Source: Costus lasius
Taxonomy: Eukaryota; Streptophyta; Magnoliopsida; Zingiberales; Costaceae
Assembly: GCA_027563935.2 (NCBI GenBank)
Contig: CM050447.1
Location: 12,492,501-12,556,500 of the forward strand
DNA: 64,000 nucleotides
Direction: 5' to 3'
Made by a program: the position numbers and the translations under genes. The notes beneath the pieces are model-generated. The model had not been told where the DNA came from and ran no database searches. It saw nothing but the letters and a program-made list of their open reading frames with translations. Positions 45,901 to 55,026 of the stretch are shown here, in pieces. Numbering within the stretch: the stretch's first letter is position 1; the number at the start of each line of letters is the position of its first letter.

Positions 45901-47772
45901 TACCAGGGTGTCTCTTCAGTAGATTCATATCTTCACGTTTGAACATGCATGATTCTTAACATTCTCCTTATTTGATAACATCAGTACGTTTGGCTTTAAC
46001 CATTCTGCTAGCTCACATTACAATTTTTTTTGGGAAGGCCAATTTAGTAGCTACAAAGTAATTTTGCGATGTGAATGGACTGCAATTTTGTTTTTTTGCG
46101 CCTAAACTTCCCTTCTCTGTAGGTTTATAGCGTTTCTAAGGCAAACCTTGATGCCAAGGTAAGATTGCTCCTTTGCAGCCCAAGTGATTTAAAGCCTTGG
46201 TAGCTGGGTTTTGAACTAGGTTTTAAATCTCAATTCTATCGGTGTACCACCCAACACCGATTTCATTATGGACCAGCACACATGCTATGGACTGATTTCT
46301 GAAACCTTCGTTTGAAGTGATGGGAACAACCTCTTTGACCGTTGCATGTTTTGGTTCTTCTTCCAAAATCCTCTTTGGCAGAAACCAGATCTAGTCCTCT
46401 CACAAACATTTTAATTATCTAATAAGTGACAAGCATAAGCCCTTCGTGCTATGATGCTAGTTCAAGTAATCTTAGAGCCCACAAAAAACATTTCATGATG
46501 AAAATTTAATCTAGATTAGGGAACAATAGCGTACATGATCTATTAGTTGAAGCAGTTTACTTGTAGAAGAGATTCAACGAAGACGATTGTTATTACGAGC
46601 TTTTTGTTTCCGATTGTGATACTGATCACATCATGTTGGAGAAAAGATGCTTCCTATTAGCTAATACTTTTCTAAGAGAAAATTGTTTTCTCTAAGAACA
46701 TTGGGAGGGCCACTAATGGGTGCTTTTAATGAACAGTAGAGTTAACTGGACCGAAGCCTTTTTTTTCTGTTTCAATATAGATTATCTTTTGAGCATTAAG
46801 AGCTAGGGACTATGCAGAGTTTCGATAATTAGATATAGAAATTGAAGATTTAGTTTCCTGCAACATTTTTTTGTTATTAATCTTGAATGAAAATTCCATT
46901 GACACGAGTATCTTTAGTTGATTGATCTATTTCGGGGATCCAGGCAGTAAAGCTTGCTATTTATTCTATCAAAGAACCCTGTGTTCTGCAAGCCTGTTTT
47001 CTCGACTAATTTCTTGTGTCTACAGGGTTCCTCCCAGCATCAAGATTTTTTTCTTTAGACTTCTCCTAATATATTATATGTGCATGAATATACTCAAACC
47101 GGAATCCTTAAATGGTTTATTCATTTATTCTGGATATAATAACTTCTCACACCTGTCCTTTCTAAGCTAAGAATTACCAATTGACATGTATCTGTTCTTT
47201 GTTTTTTGTTGGAATGCTTCACAGAAAGATGGCCCTGGTAGGCCTGGTGGACAGTCTTGGACAGTGCAGTGGTTAAAATTTGATAATAGCTATTTCAAGG
47301 TGACTTCATCTTTTCCCTTCTCTTGACATGCTAGCTAGACTGTCAGCAAACTTAAAATTCTCAGCAACACGTAGGATGTCAAAGAGCGGATAGATGAAGA
47401 TTTGCTAGTTTTGCCCACAGATGCTGTTCTATTTGAAGATTCATCCTTCAAGGTGAGCAGAAATAAGTTTTTTTTTTTCAACTCTGAAGGTTATTAACAC
47501 CATGAATTATTCAATTACTGCAGATATATGCTGAGAAATACGCAGTGGACCAGGATTCGTTTTTTGAAGATTATGCAGAAGCTCATGCGAAACTCAGCAA
47601 TCTTGGCGCCAAGTTTGATCCACCAGAGGTGGGACTAGTTTTTTCTTGTCGTCCCTTTAGCTGCTCCTATTGAAACATTGGATCAAAGGACAAACAAAAG
47701 ATTAAATCAATTTCCTCTCTGATCATTTTCATTTGATGCCATGTTACTCAGGGCGTCTCAATTGAAGCATGA
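39922..47772 (+). CDS. L-ascorbate peroxidase, chloroplast stromal type
   Basis: Exons: 39922-40005 (donor uncertain), 40089-40232, 40543-40663, 40738-40838, 40953-41040, 44818-44885, 44968-45054, 47225-47299, 47375-47452, 47524-47628, 47752-47772, giving 323 aa. From exon 2 on, all phases agree. The enzyme reduces H2O2 with ascorbate in the water-water cycle. Visible signatures are the distal heme pocket [11 protein letters not shown] (Arg78, Trp81, His82), the proximal SGAHTLGR (His211), and the chloroplast-specific loop [13 protein letters not shown] with the proximal Trp. The protein ends FDPPEGVSIEA just after the catalytic domain with no thylakoid anchor, so this is a stromal form. The N-terminus is Ser/Ala/Arg-rich and transit-peptide-like. 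The best-looking donor (40031) would leave exon 1 one base out of frame; the alternative donor at 40006 is in phase but weaker. Intron 5 is 3.8 kb and contains Copia debris. Confidence 0.88.
43140..44260 (-). pseudogene. Degenerate Ty1/Copia polyprotein fragment
   Basis: Reading the minus strand with several frame changes, one meets in the correct order the end of reverse transcriptase ([18 protein letters not shown] near 44180, a decayed LYVDDILI box), then [19 protein letters not shown] with [18 protein letters not shown], then an RNase H remnant ([20 protein letters not shown] near 43580-43640) and [10 protein letters not shown] near 43217. Stops and frameshifts show that it is dead. No LTRs were located. 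It is antisense to the APX transcript. Confidence 0.75.
44638..44800. repeat. CGGTAC-type repeat just upstream of APX exon 6
   Basis: It begins GGTTCTAAATCTTGGTCTGGTAC and ends GGTATGGACTAAGATTTAAAAT, with internal TACCAGACATACCAGACATA repeats. The ends are inverted (AAATCTTGGTC against GACTAAGATTT). It lies only about 20 bp from the acceptor of exon 6. Confidence 0.6.
45055..47224. other. APX intron 7, 2.2 kb
   Basis: AT-rich intron. A further degraded CGGTAC-type repeat lies at about 46215-46310 (TAGGTTTTAAATCTC ... GGTGTACCACC ... GGACCAGCAC). No coding sequence is recognised. Confidence 0.55.
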
Positions 47773-48700
47773 CGGGCTACTACATTTGCAAAATGCCTTT
47801 TCTGCAGCGAAGTATTCATGCGGTGATGACAGGGTTATAGTTGCCCTTAAGGATTATTCACCATTTCCGTCCTCGGGTGGAAAAAATTGTCAAAGGATGA
47901 TTCTTCTTGTTGCTCTGATACTTTTAACTAAATGTCTTATGATTTCTCATTCAATTATCCGAAACACTAATAATAGATTTTTGTAAAGCATGAATATATG
48001 AAGCTGGTGGTAAACTCAGAGCAGCTTTAGTTTGCAGAGTGTACCAGAAGATAATAAGCACATTGTGACAGTTGGAGGTAGCCAACATTCATCTGAATCT
48101 GAAATCGAGTTAGTGAACTTACCATGATCTCTATTTCTGGCTTTGCAGTCTCTCTCTTAATTTGAAATGAATTGTGTATTTCTTTTATCTTTTTCCACTG
48201 CCTGCAGATGGCCTATATAAACATTGCTACGATCAGTTCTAATTGTAATTTTGCATCAAAATCATGAATTGAACACTTGTTCTTATCATGACTAGGCTTT
48301 CAGTTTCAGATCGTAACTGCTCTTATGTAGATTGATCGTAAAATTGCTCCTGGAATCTAACTCTTAGTTCATAGTTGTTACTCCACTATTGGAGATCGGA
48401 AATTTTCTCAGGGTTGATGTGCTGCCTCCTTTTGATACATTTGAGCGTCAACTAAGCGCGTATGTTCATAGTCTACAATTTTCAGATTGACTCTATAAAT
48501 TATGCTGTGATTTTCAGTTTGACTCAATGTTGCTTCATGACATGCATCATATACAGGCGTCATCCATGACACAAACACGATGCGTTCATCTGTCGTTCTT
48601 CCCATCTCAACCAATCATTTTTTTAAAAAAAAATTATCTGTACGTCACATTTCCACATGTGCTAAAATAGTACTGTTTCAACGTTCAAAGATATGAAGTG
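47773..48700. other. 3' flank of APX
   Basis: Probable 3'UTR followed by AT-rich spacer. A short run encoding AKYSCG follows a TTCTGCAG acceptor-like sequence at about 47800-47825 and might be a trace of a thylakoid-isoform exon. Nothing else is recognised. Confidence 0.4.
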
Positions 48701-48799
48701 GCGAACAATCTTCCACGCCACATCCTCACCTACTTCATACTTATCCATAGTCACTGCCCTTCCCATCTTCATCCATTTCCATCTTCTCCCACCTGCTCA

Positions 48800-49440
48800 A
48801 ACTCATCGATTCCACCCCACACGTGCCGAAATTCGGCGACTACTTTCTTTTCCCCTTTTTTGAAACGTGCACACATCCGCGAAGCCGGTCGCTGTTGGTT
48901 CCGTCCCCATCCCGAAAATATCCCTCACGCATCCAATTCCATGCATCGCCGCGTCCTTCACGCCGGTGCCACGTGTCGAGCATTCGGCACCCCCACATGT
49001 GGACCCCATGGCTGCCGACCACTTCAGTTCGCCCGGTCCACGCAGTCGCCGTCTTCCTGTAGGTACACACGCGCGGGTCCTATTCACCGAAAATATTTGC
49101 CAAACCGGAGTCCCGACAAAATTGCCACGCAAGCCATGACACCATTGGCTTATCTCCTCGTTTGTCAACCGTCCACGTTTGAAGATCGGCCGCCCGATGA
49201 ACGGCACGATTCCGTCGACGGTCAACCTTCCAAGCCCGGCTCCCTGCACACGCGTGCGGCCAGGGAAGACCCATTGAGACTGACACGTGGAGATCTGGGC
49301 GTCGAGCGGCGCCAATTTTATCCCTTTTTAAGCTGCCACCCTCTTACGCGCTCTGCTTTGAACGCTGACAGCTAGCAAGCAATCGGGGACGAGGTGAACG
49401 AGACTGTAAGGGGAGGAAAGCAACAGAAGAGAGGGAGATA
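48800..49440 (+). promoter_or_regulatory. GC-rich promoter of the NAC gene with ABRE-like G-boxes
   Basis: About 600 bp of GC-rich sequence precede the NAC start. ACGTG cores occur at 48819-48825 (ACACGTG), 48968-48977 (GCCACGTGTC, a palindromic G-box) and 49282-49290 (GACACGTGG). Several ABRE/G-box cores together are typical of ABA- and stress-induced genes, which fits the SNAC clade. The open frames here (up to 225 codons) are GC artefacts. Confidence 0.5.
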
Positions 49441-50408
49441 ATGAACGGCGGAAATTTGGCGCTTCCCCCGGGATTCCGCTTCCATCCGACGGACGAGGAG
49501 CTGGTGATGCACTACCTCTGCCGGAGATGCGCCGGGCTGCCCATTTCCGTGCCCATCATTACGGAGCTCGATCTGTACAAGTTCGACCCATGGCAGCTCC
49601 CAGGTACGCCTATTTGCTTCCTCAAAGCTCAAATTGAGCGGCTACGTGCTTCTGATCCGTAATCAGATTGCTTTAATGTTAGGGCTTTGGTTAATGTAGG
49701 GATGGCTTGGTACGGGGAGAAGGAATGGTACTTCTTCTCGCCGCGGGATCGGAAGTACCCGAACGGGTCCCGGCCGAACCGTGCCGCCGGATCGGGCTAC
49801 TGGAAGGCGACCGGCGCCGATAAGCCTATCGGCGGTTCGGGACGGCCGGTGGCGATCAAGAAGGCTCTGGTTTTCTACTCCGGAAAGGCGCCCAAAGGGG
49901 TGAAGACGGATTGGATCATGCACGAGTACAGGTTAGCCGATGCCGACCGCTCCGTCCTCAAGAAGAAGCATTCTCTTAGGGTTGGTATTCTTGAGCAGAG
50001 ATTCGATTTTATTTTATTTTTAAATAAAATTGGTCGATTTGGTTCTTAATTGTGAAGGATCGCTTGTTGCAGCTGGACGATTGGGTGCTGTGCCGGATTT
50101 ACCATAAGAAGGGGAAGGTGGTAGCCACGGGGAGGAGCTCCGCTGCGGAGCCGGCTGCGATGACGGACATGATCTACCTGGACGCGGCGGAGTCACTGCC
50201 GCGATTGGTGGGGGACTCGAGCTGCTCGGAGCACGCGGAGTTCACGTGCGAGAGGGAGGTGCAGAGCCTGCCCCGGCGGGGAGAGGAGCACTTGCCCGAT
50301 TGGGAGAAGACTCTCGGGTTCGGAGCTAACTATGAGTATGATCCGTTTTACGGGGGAGTGGATCCGCTCCAAGAAGAGATATTCGCATACTTACAGAAAC
50401 CCTTTTGA
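49441..50408 (+). CDS. NAC transcription factor, SNAC/ATAF stress type
   Basis: Exons 49441-49603, 49700-49980 and 50073-50408 (phases 1 and 0) encode 259 aa. The NAC DNA-binding domain fills residues 8-155 with all five subdomains: [56 protein letters not shown]...[55 protein letters not shown]. The short C-terminus is acidic ([31 protein letters not shown]) and ends [10 protein letters not shown], as expected of an activation region. Two introns at these positions are typical of NAC genes. The domain is closest, from memory, to ATAF1/OsNAC6-like SNAC factors, which are induced by ABA, drought and wounding. G-box cores in the promoter agree. Confidence 0.93.
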
Positions 50409-51951
50409 AAAAAGTAGACGCGTCGCGTGGGCGATCGGACAACTCATCGAGACCGTCGGATTTCGTCTGCATGGAGGATCATGCGGCGGCGTTGAATCCA
50501 CGGAGATACCAGTCACAAGTCCGTGCCAAGTCGGCACTTGGCAGAGTGTGTAGATGTGCGACTGCAAAAAAATTTTGTTTGCTCCATATGGTAGTAGATT
50601 TGTATAGATTGATTGCCTTTAGATGACATTCATAAAGAATTAAAATACAGTTCAACTGCTGAGAACAGAAATCCTTCCGCTGAGAATGATCCATCTGGAT
50701 GCCACTGAGCATGGGGTAATGGAGAGCTTTACAGCTGCTAAAAGATGAAATAGACCTGATTGAACCCAATCGGATCCACAAGCTCGAACAAACCTGAACT
50801 GGCCTCTTCTCATTCTTGAGGGAATTTGCTTTCAAAAGACATGAAGAAAAGTAGCCGTGCCAGAGCTTCTGTGTTGTACTCCAAAGGCAGAATGATTTGA
50901 TCATGACACATATTGTGTCAAGTGTCAACACTGTAGTCTCAGAGATGTGCAGAAAAAAGAAATGGTGACAAAGAAGCAAACCATCAAGCTGTGCAATCAA
51001 GCTCAGAGATGCCTCATCATCACAATGTACATAGAAAGGCAACTTGCAAAAGCAAAAACTTTTTTTTTTCAGAGATCTCAATCAGCAATCTTAAGGGCAC
51101 AAGACTTGGAAAAAACAAAAGGGCACAAGACTTCAATACTTCAATGTAAAAACCAGTGCCACGAAGGATCCTTTATTAAAGCAAGGAGATGACTTTTGTC
51201 CTCTCAAGAACATGCAGAAAAGCATCAGTCTCTCACGGACCCTGCAACTGGCCTCTGCATCATCAAGGCTGTTGGAGTTAGCATTTGCACAGCTTCAATA
51301 AATTTATCTATCAATTAAAAATTATTTGTTCTTCAGGATCAGTGGCACTCTAGAAAAGGCATTGCTTAATCCAGAGAGGAAAAAATCTTTCATTTGCCCA
51401 TGCGGAAGTGTCCGAATGTAAATTTTTGTCGAATAGTATTCAACCTATATATAGATCATATAAAGTGTCGAACGATTATCTCCCGGTACAAATCTTTAAC
51501 AAATTTATATTATTGATTGTACAAGTTATTGTAGTCAATGATAATAGCATTATCGATTACATCAATAGTGACACAGTTTAAGTATGTAAAGACTCAATGG
51601 TTATGTTGAGATCACTACCATAGCAGATGAAGACTATTATTTTTGTTGTACCGCTCAGTTTGAGATGCAGGTTTGGACACAGCAAACATCCGATCAGATG
51701 CATTTGCACGGTGGGCAATTGACAAATTTGTGTACAATTATTTTGCATTAAATGATCTTTTAACTTTCATATATAGAACGGCATAATTCACTTGTATCGA
51801 ACAAGAAAGTCAAACTTGCAAGGAAATACAACTAAAAAAAATGAAAACACAGAGAAATCAAAGAACGAGATGCATTTCAAAACGTTCAGCTCAGAATAAG
51901 ATTTTGATCTTCTTTTGTGACTTCACAACCCAGACACAACCAACAGATTCC
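50409..51951. other. Spacer between convergent NAC and patellin genes
   Basis: It contains the 3'UTRs of both genes, which converge here. An open frame of 200 codons on the minus strand (50479-51081) overlaps the NAC 3'UTR and shows no recognisable domain. No other feature is seen. Confidence 0.45.
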
Positions 51952-53927
51952 TCAAACAGCTGAGCTCTTCTTGAATCTGTAGAGCAGCTTCTTCTTCTTC
52001 GAGGTGGCGTTATCCATCGTGAGAACCACCTTGCCGGCCTCGCTGACCTTGAAGCTGTCGCTTTGCACAGGCTCGTCAGCCGCCACCAGCTTCCTTGCCT
52101 TCTGCACGATGACTGTGTAGCCGTCCTCAGCCTCAGGGATGAACTCCGCACCGTAGCTGACATCCCAGCCTAGCACCCGGAGCTCCCACACCACAACGCA
52201 TGGCTGAAAGATCAAGTATCGCTAGATCTATAATCTCAATCTTTCTATCAATCAAAATGTACTTCCGGTGGGTTGACTAGAGTTTGAAGAATGATTTTCA
52301 TCTTAAGTTTGATGAATGATTTCTAATCACAGAACATGCGAACAATTTACCCACCTCTGTAACTGGAATCTCTACGAGTTGCTTCATCGAGGGCTTAATG
52401 GTGATCTCTATGGCGGCGTCAGCAGTGCTGAAATCTGGGTCATTCTCCTTGCTCAGGCCGCCAAATTGAACCGGGACTTGCTCAGGCGCAATGTATCTGA
52501 AGAAATCAGCAGTTGAATTCAGTGTTCTTTTTTTCTATTAAAGAAAATGATGAGACGCATATTTTACTAACTTGAGAAGAGTTTCAGCTGATTTCGAAGG
52601 GCCTGCAAAAACAAATTTACTTTTGGTTCTCTGAGTGAAGAATGGGCTAATCATCCGGTTGAATGCCAGGTACCACCATGGCACATTGACGAACACCTAT
52701 CAAAACCTCAAGAATCAAATGATGTTTGACTTCATGTTTCAAGCAAATGCATGATCAACTTCAACGTATTCATCAAAAGTCAAAACCCAATCTTGGTAAG
52801 GAGCTTTGCAGAGTTCAAGTCACCTGCTTGGCGACGAATTCGGGATAGTTATCTTGAAGGAGGTCGAGGGCCTGGCGGAGCTCCTTCTTCGCGAGGCCGA
52901 TTGAGTTCTTGAGATCAGTAACCTGCACCATCGTCGACACCCCTCCCGGCTTGAAGTCCAGCAAGTCCCTTATCCCCTTCTCTAAGTACTGGATCCTCCA
53001 ACGCAGGAACCGCCGACTCTTCTCCTCGTCAGCGAAGGCGGCGGAGTAAAGCTCCTTGTTTTGGAACTCCCCGTACACGTTGTAGCACACGGGGTGTCCC
53101 TCCTTGTCGAAGCCGCGCATGAAAACCACCTTCTCCATCTCCGGGATGCCGAGATCCTCCTCGAGAAGTGCCTCGATGCCGAACTCCTTCCTCCAGAGGA
53201 CGGCGTTCTTGAGCATGGCCATGGCTTCCTTCGCTTTGAAGTCCCTGGCGCGGAGGAACTTGAGGAGGATGGTGTCGGTCCGCTCGTCGCCGAGGAGGGG
53301 GACGCCCCAAACGAATACCTCCACCGGCCCCGGCGCGGCGGCGGGAGGGGCACCCTCATTCTCCTCTTCTTTCGCCGGTTTCACCGCTTCGTCCACCGGT
53401 GCAGCGGCGACGGAGATGACGGTTTCCTCTATGGCTTCGACAGTTTTGACGCCGTCGTCATCCACTACGACGGCCTTCTCGTCCGCCGCCGCCGCCGCGG
53501 CCTCCGATTCTTCCTCCTCTGTGGCGGCAGCTGGATCTGCTACAGCCGTAGCGCTCTCCACGCCCTCGACGTCGTCAGCGGGAGGCGCCGGCGGAGACGG
53601 AGGAGGAGGAGGTGGAGGGGAAAACTCATTATTGGCAAGAGCAACCTGGATGAGCTGCTTCAGCTCATCAAGCGCCTTCTTCTCTGGGTCGTCGAGGTCC
53701 GCCACGCCATTGCTCTCCTCCTTAGCGGACACAGGCACCGGTTGGAGAATAACGGCGACCTCAGCTTCGGTCTCCACGGCCTTGTTCTCCCCTGCCTCCT
53801 CCGTTGCATCGGCAGCCATCGCCACCTTCAAAATCGGGTTTTTGTGTAGTTTTTGCGCCTCGGTGACAGGCTCGTCGACAACCGTCTTCTCCGCCGGCGC
53901 CTCGTCGGGCTTGGTTTCCACAGCCAT
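51952..53927 (-). CDS. Patellin-type SEC14/GOLD phosphoinositide-transfer protein
   Basis: Exons 53927-52824, 52696-52572, 52496-52355 and 52203-51952 give 540 aa with consistent phases. Residues 1-195 are an acidic, Ala/Glu/Val-rich patellin N-terminus with a Pro run (FSPPPPPPPSPPAPP). A CRAL-TRIO N-terminal segment follows (DTILLKFLRARDFKAKEAMAML), then the SEC14 lipid-binding lobe (VVFMRGFDKEGHPVCYNVYGEF ... FVNVPWWYLAFNRMISPFFTQRTKSKFVF ... IAPEQVPVQFGGL). The last ~100 residues form a GOLD domain (VVVWELRVLGWDVSYGAEF ... LLYRFKKSSAV). Family knowledge: patellins bind phosphoinositides and act in cell-plate maturation and membrane trafficking. The frame stays open 97 codons upstream of Met53927, but a TATA box at 54000 makes that part leader or promoter. 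Confidence 0.93.
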
Positions 53928-53994
53928 GCGTTGCCTCGAGAGAGAAATAGGGAGACGGGCTTGGTGGAAGGTGAATGCTGAAGAGAAGCAGAAC

Positions 53995-54000
53995 TTTATA
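53995..54000 (-). promoter_or_regulatory. TATA box of the patellin gene
   Basis: CTATAAAG on the minus strand, about 70 bp upstream of the chosen ATG. This gives a short leader and argues against the upstream in-frame ATG at 54218. Confidence 0.5.
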
Positions 54001-54661
54001 GTACGCAGCGAGAAAGAAAGGAGGACAGCAGAGCAGAGTGTCGTCAGAGACAGCCATGCGTTAACTCTTGGTTGGTCAATTGCTAAAAAAAATAACACAG
54101 CGGTTACATCTTTTAGCTGTAAGCATGGCCGCTCTGAGCTTTGATTGTTCTTGCAAACTACGTGAAGGATTACTGAAACAAACAATGGATTCCTCGTGAG
54201 ATTAGCGTGTCCTTCCAAAAGCAGTTACATCTTTGAGTCGGATTTTAAGAGTGAACTTGGACAAGTCTTGGCTGATCATCAATAATAGAGAACAAAGGCT
54301 CGAGTTTGTCCTTCCTTCAAACATGGCGGAAATCGCGCCATCAGAAGTACTGGTCGAGCTGTAAGGAGAGCCATTTTTTTCCATGATGGAGTGGATGGTA
54401 TATTGTAGTAGGGTAGGCCCTGGCGCCGCAGTGTGATGATGACGGCGCCAGTAGCAGACGGGAAAGAGAGAGATCAGAGCGTGTACGGAAGGCCCACCAT
54501 CGAAGGCCCAGCCCATCGTGCTATGTTGAGCTTGGGCATTACTGCACGTGTGCCCACACCCCGATCCCCAGCTTCACTCGCGCACGACCCGGAAGCCATC
54601 CGTGACCGGAGCTTCGGCGACCGCACGACCTCAACCGCCGCCTCCCGGTGCCAGCGGCGCC

Positions 54662-54970
54662 ATGGAGGATAGAGGATCTTGGGAGCTCCGTCATGGCTCC
54701 GTCTTCCACTTACCGCCCAGCATCAGACCACAGCGGAAGCCCAAAGTTCGCCTCCTTAGAGACTCCGTCACCCCCAACCTGCATATCCCTGACACGCTGG
54801 TGATCCTGCTCACTCTTCGTACGAGTTTTAATCAACTTCTCTGTTGGGCTTCGTTGTGTTTCTATCAAGTTTTTGTTGCAGTCGATATACGCGAAGACGT
54901 TCAGGTGTTCGCACAATCAGGCAAGCGTTTAATATACATTTGTTGGTTCTTGATCTGTTATCATTACTGA
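54662..54970 (+). CDS. Doubtful short gene, head-to-head with patellin
   Basis: An ATG at 54662 opens a frame of 102 codons. The first 52 codons (MEDRGSWELRHGSVFHLPPS, then a basic RPQRKPKVRLLRD stretch and PNLHIPDTLVILLTL) look coding in composition. A 63-bp segment (54819-54881) with GT...AG ends and T-rich content can be removed in frame, giving LLTLLDIREDVQVFAQSG. Whether it is an intron is unclear, since the unspliced frame is also open. I recognise no family. Downstream exons may exist; 55705-55936 has another open stretch (GTSVDVKIMSVGRLSVFNEVIENTDFGENG). It could be the 5' part of a larger gene, a gene fragment, or noncoding. Confidence 0.3.
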   Translation: MEDRGSWELRHGSVFHLPPSIRPQRKPKVRLLRDSVTPNLHIPDTLVILLTLRTSFNQLLCWASLCFYQVFVAVDIREDVQVFAQSGKRLIYICWFLICYHY

Positions 54971-55026
54971 GATGCAATGAGATGGGAAGGTACAAATGCC
55001 AATTGAAATTAGCCGTATTAGGATGA

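Noticed and set aside
48698..49375. Open frame of 225 codons before the NAC gene
   Set aside because: It lies in the GC-rich promoter, lacks any domain, and several overlapping frames on both strands are equally open.
53104..54144. Open frame of 346 codons antisense to the patellin gene, plus a 262-codon one nearby
   Set aside because: They mirror the GC- and repeat-rich first exon of the patellin on the opposite strand. Composition is Ser/Ala/Thr low-complexity with no domain, while the minus strand encodes a complete SEC14-GOLD protein.
53928..54218. In-frame N-terminal extension of the patellin to the ATG at 54218
   Set aside because: The 97 extra codons are cysteine- and leucine-rich and unlike patellin N-termini. 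A TATA box lies at 54000, and the ATG at 53927 gives the usual M-A-V-E start.
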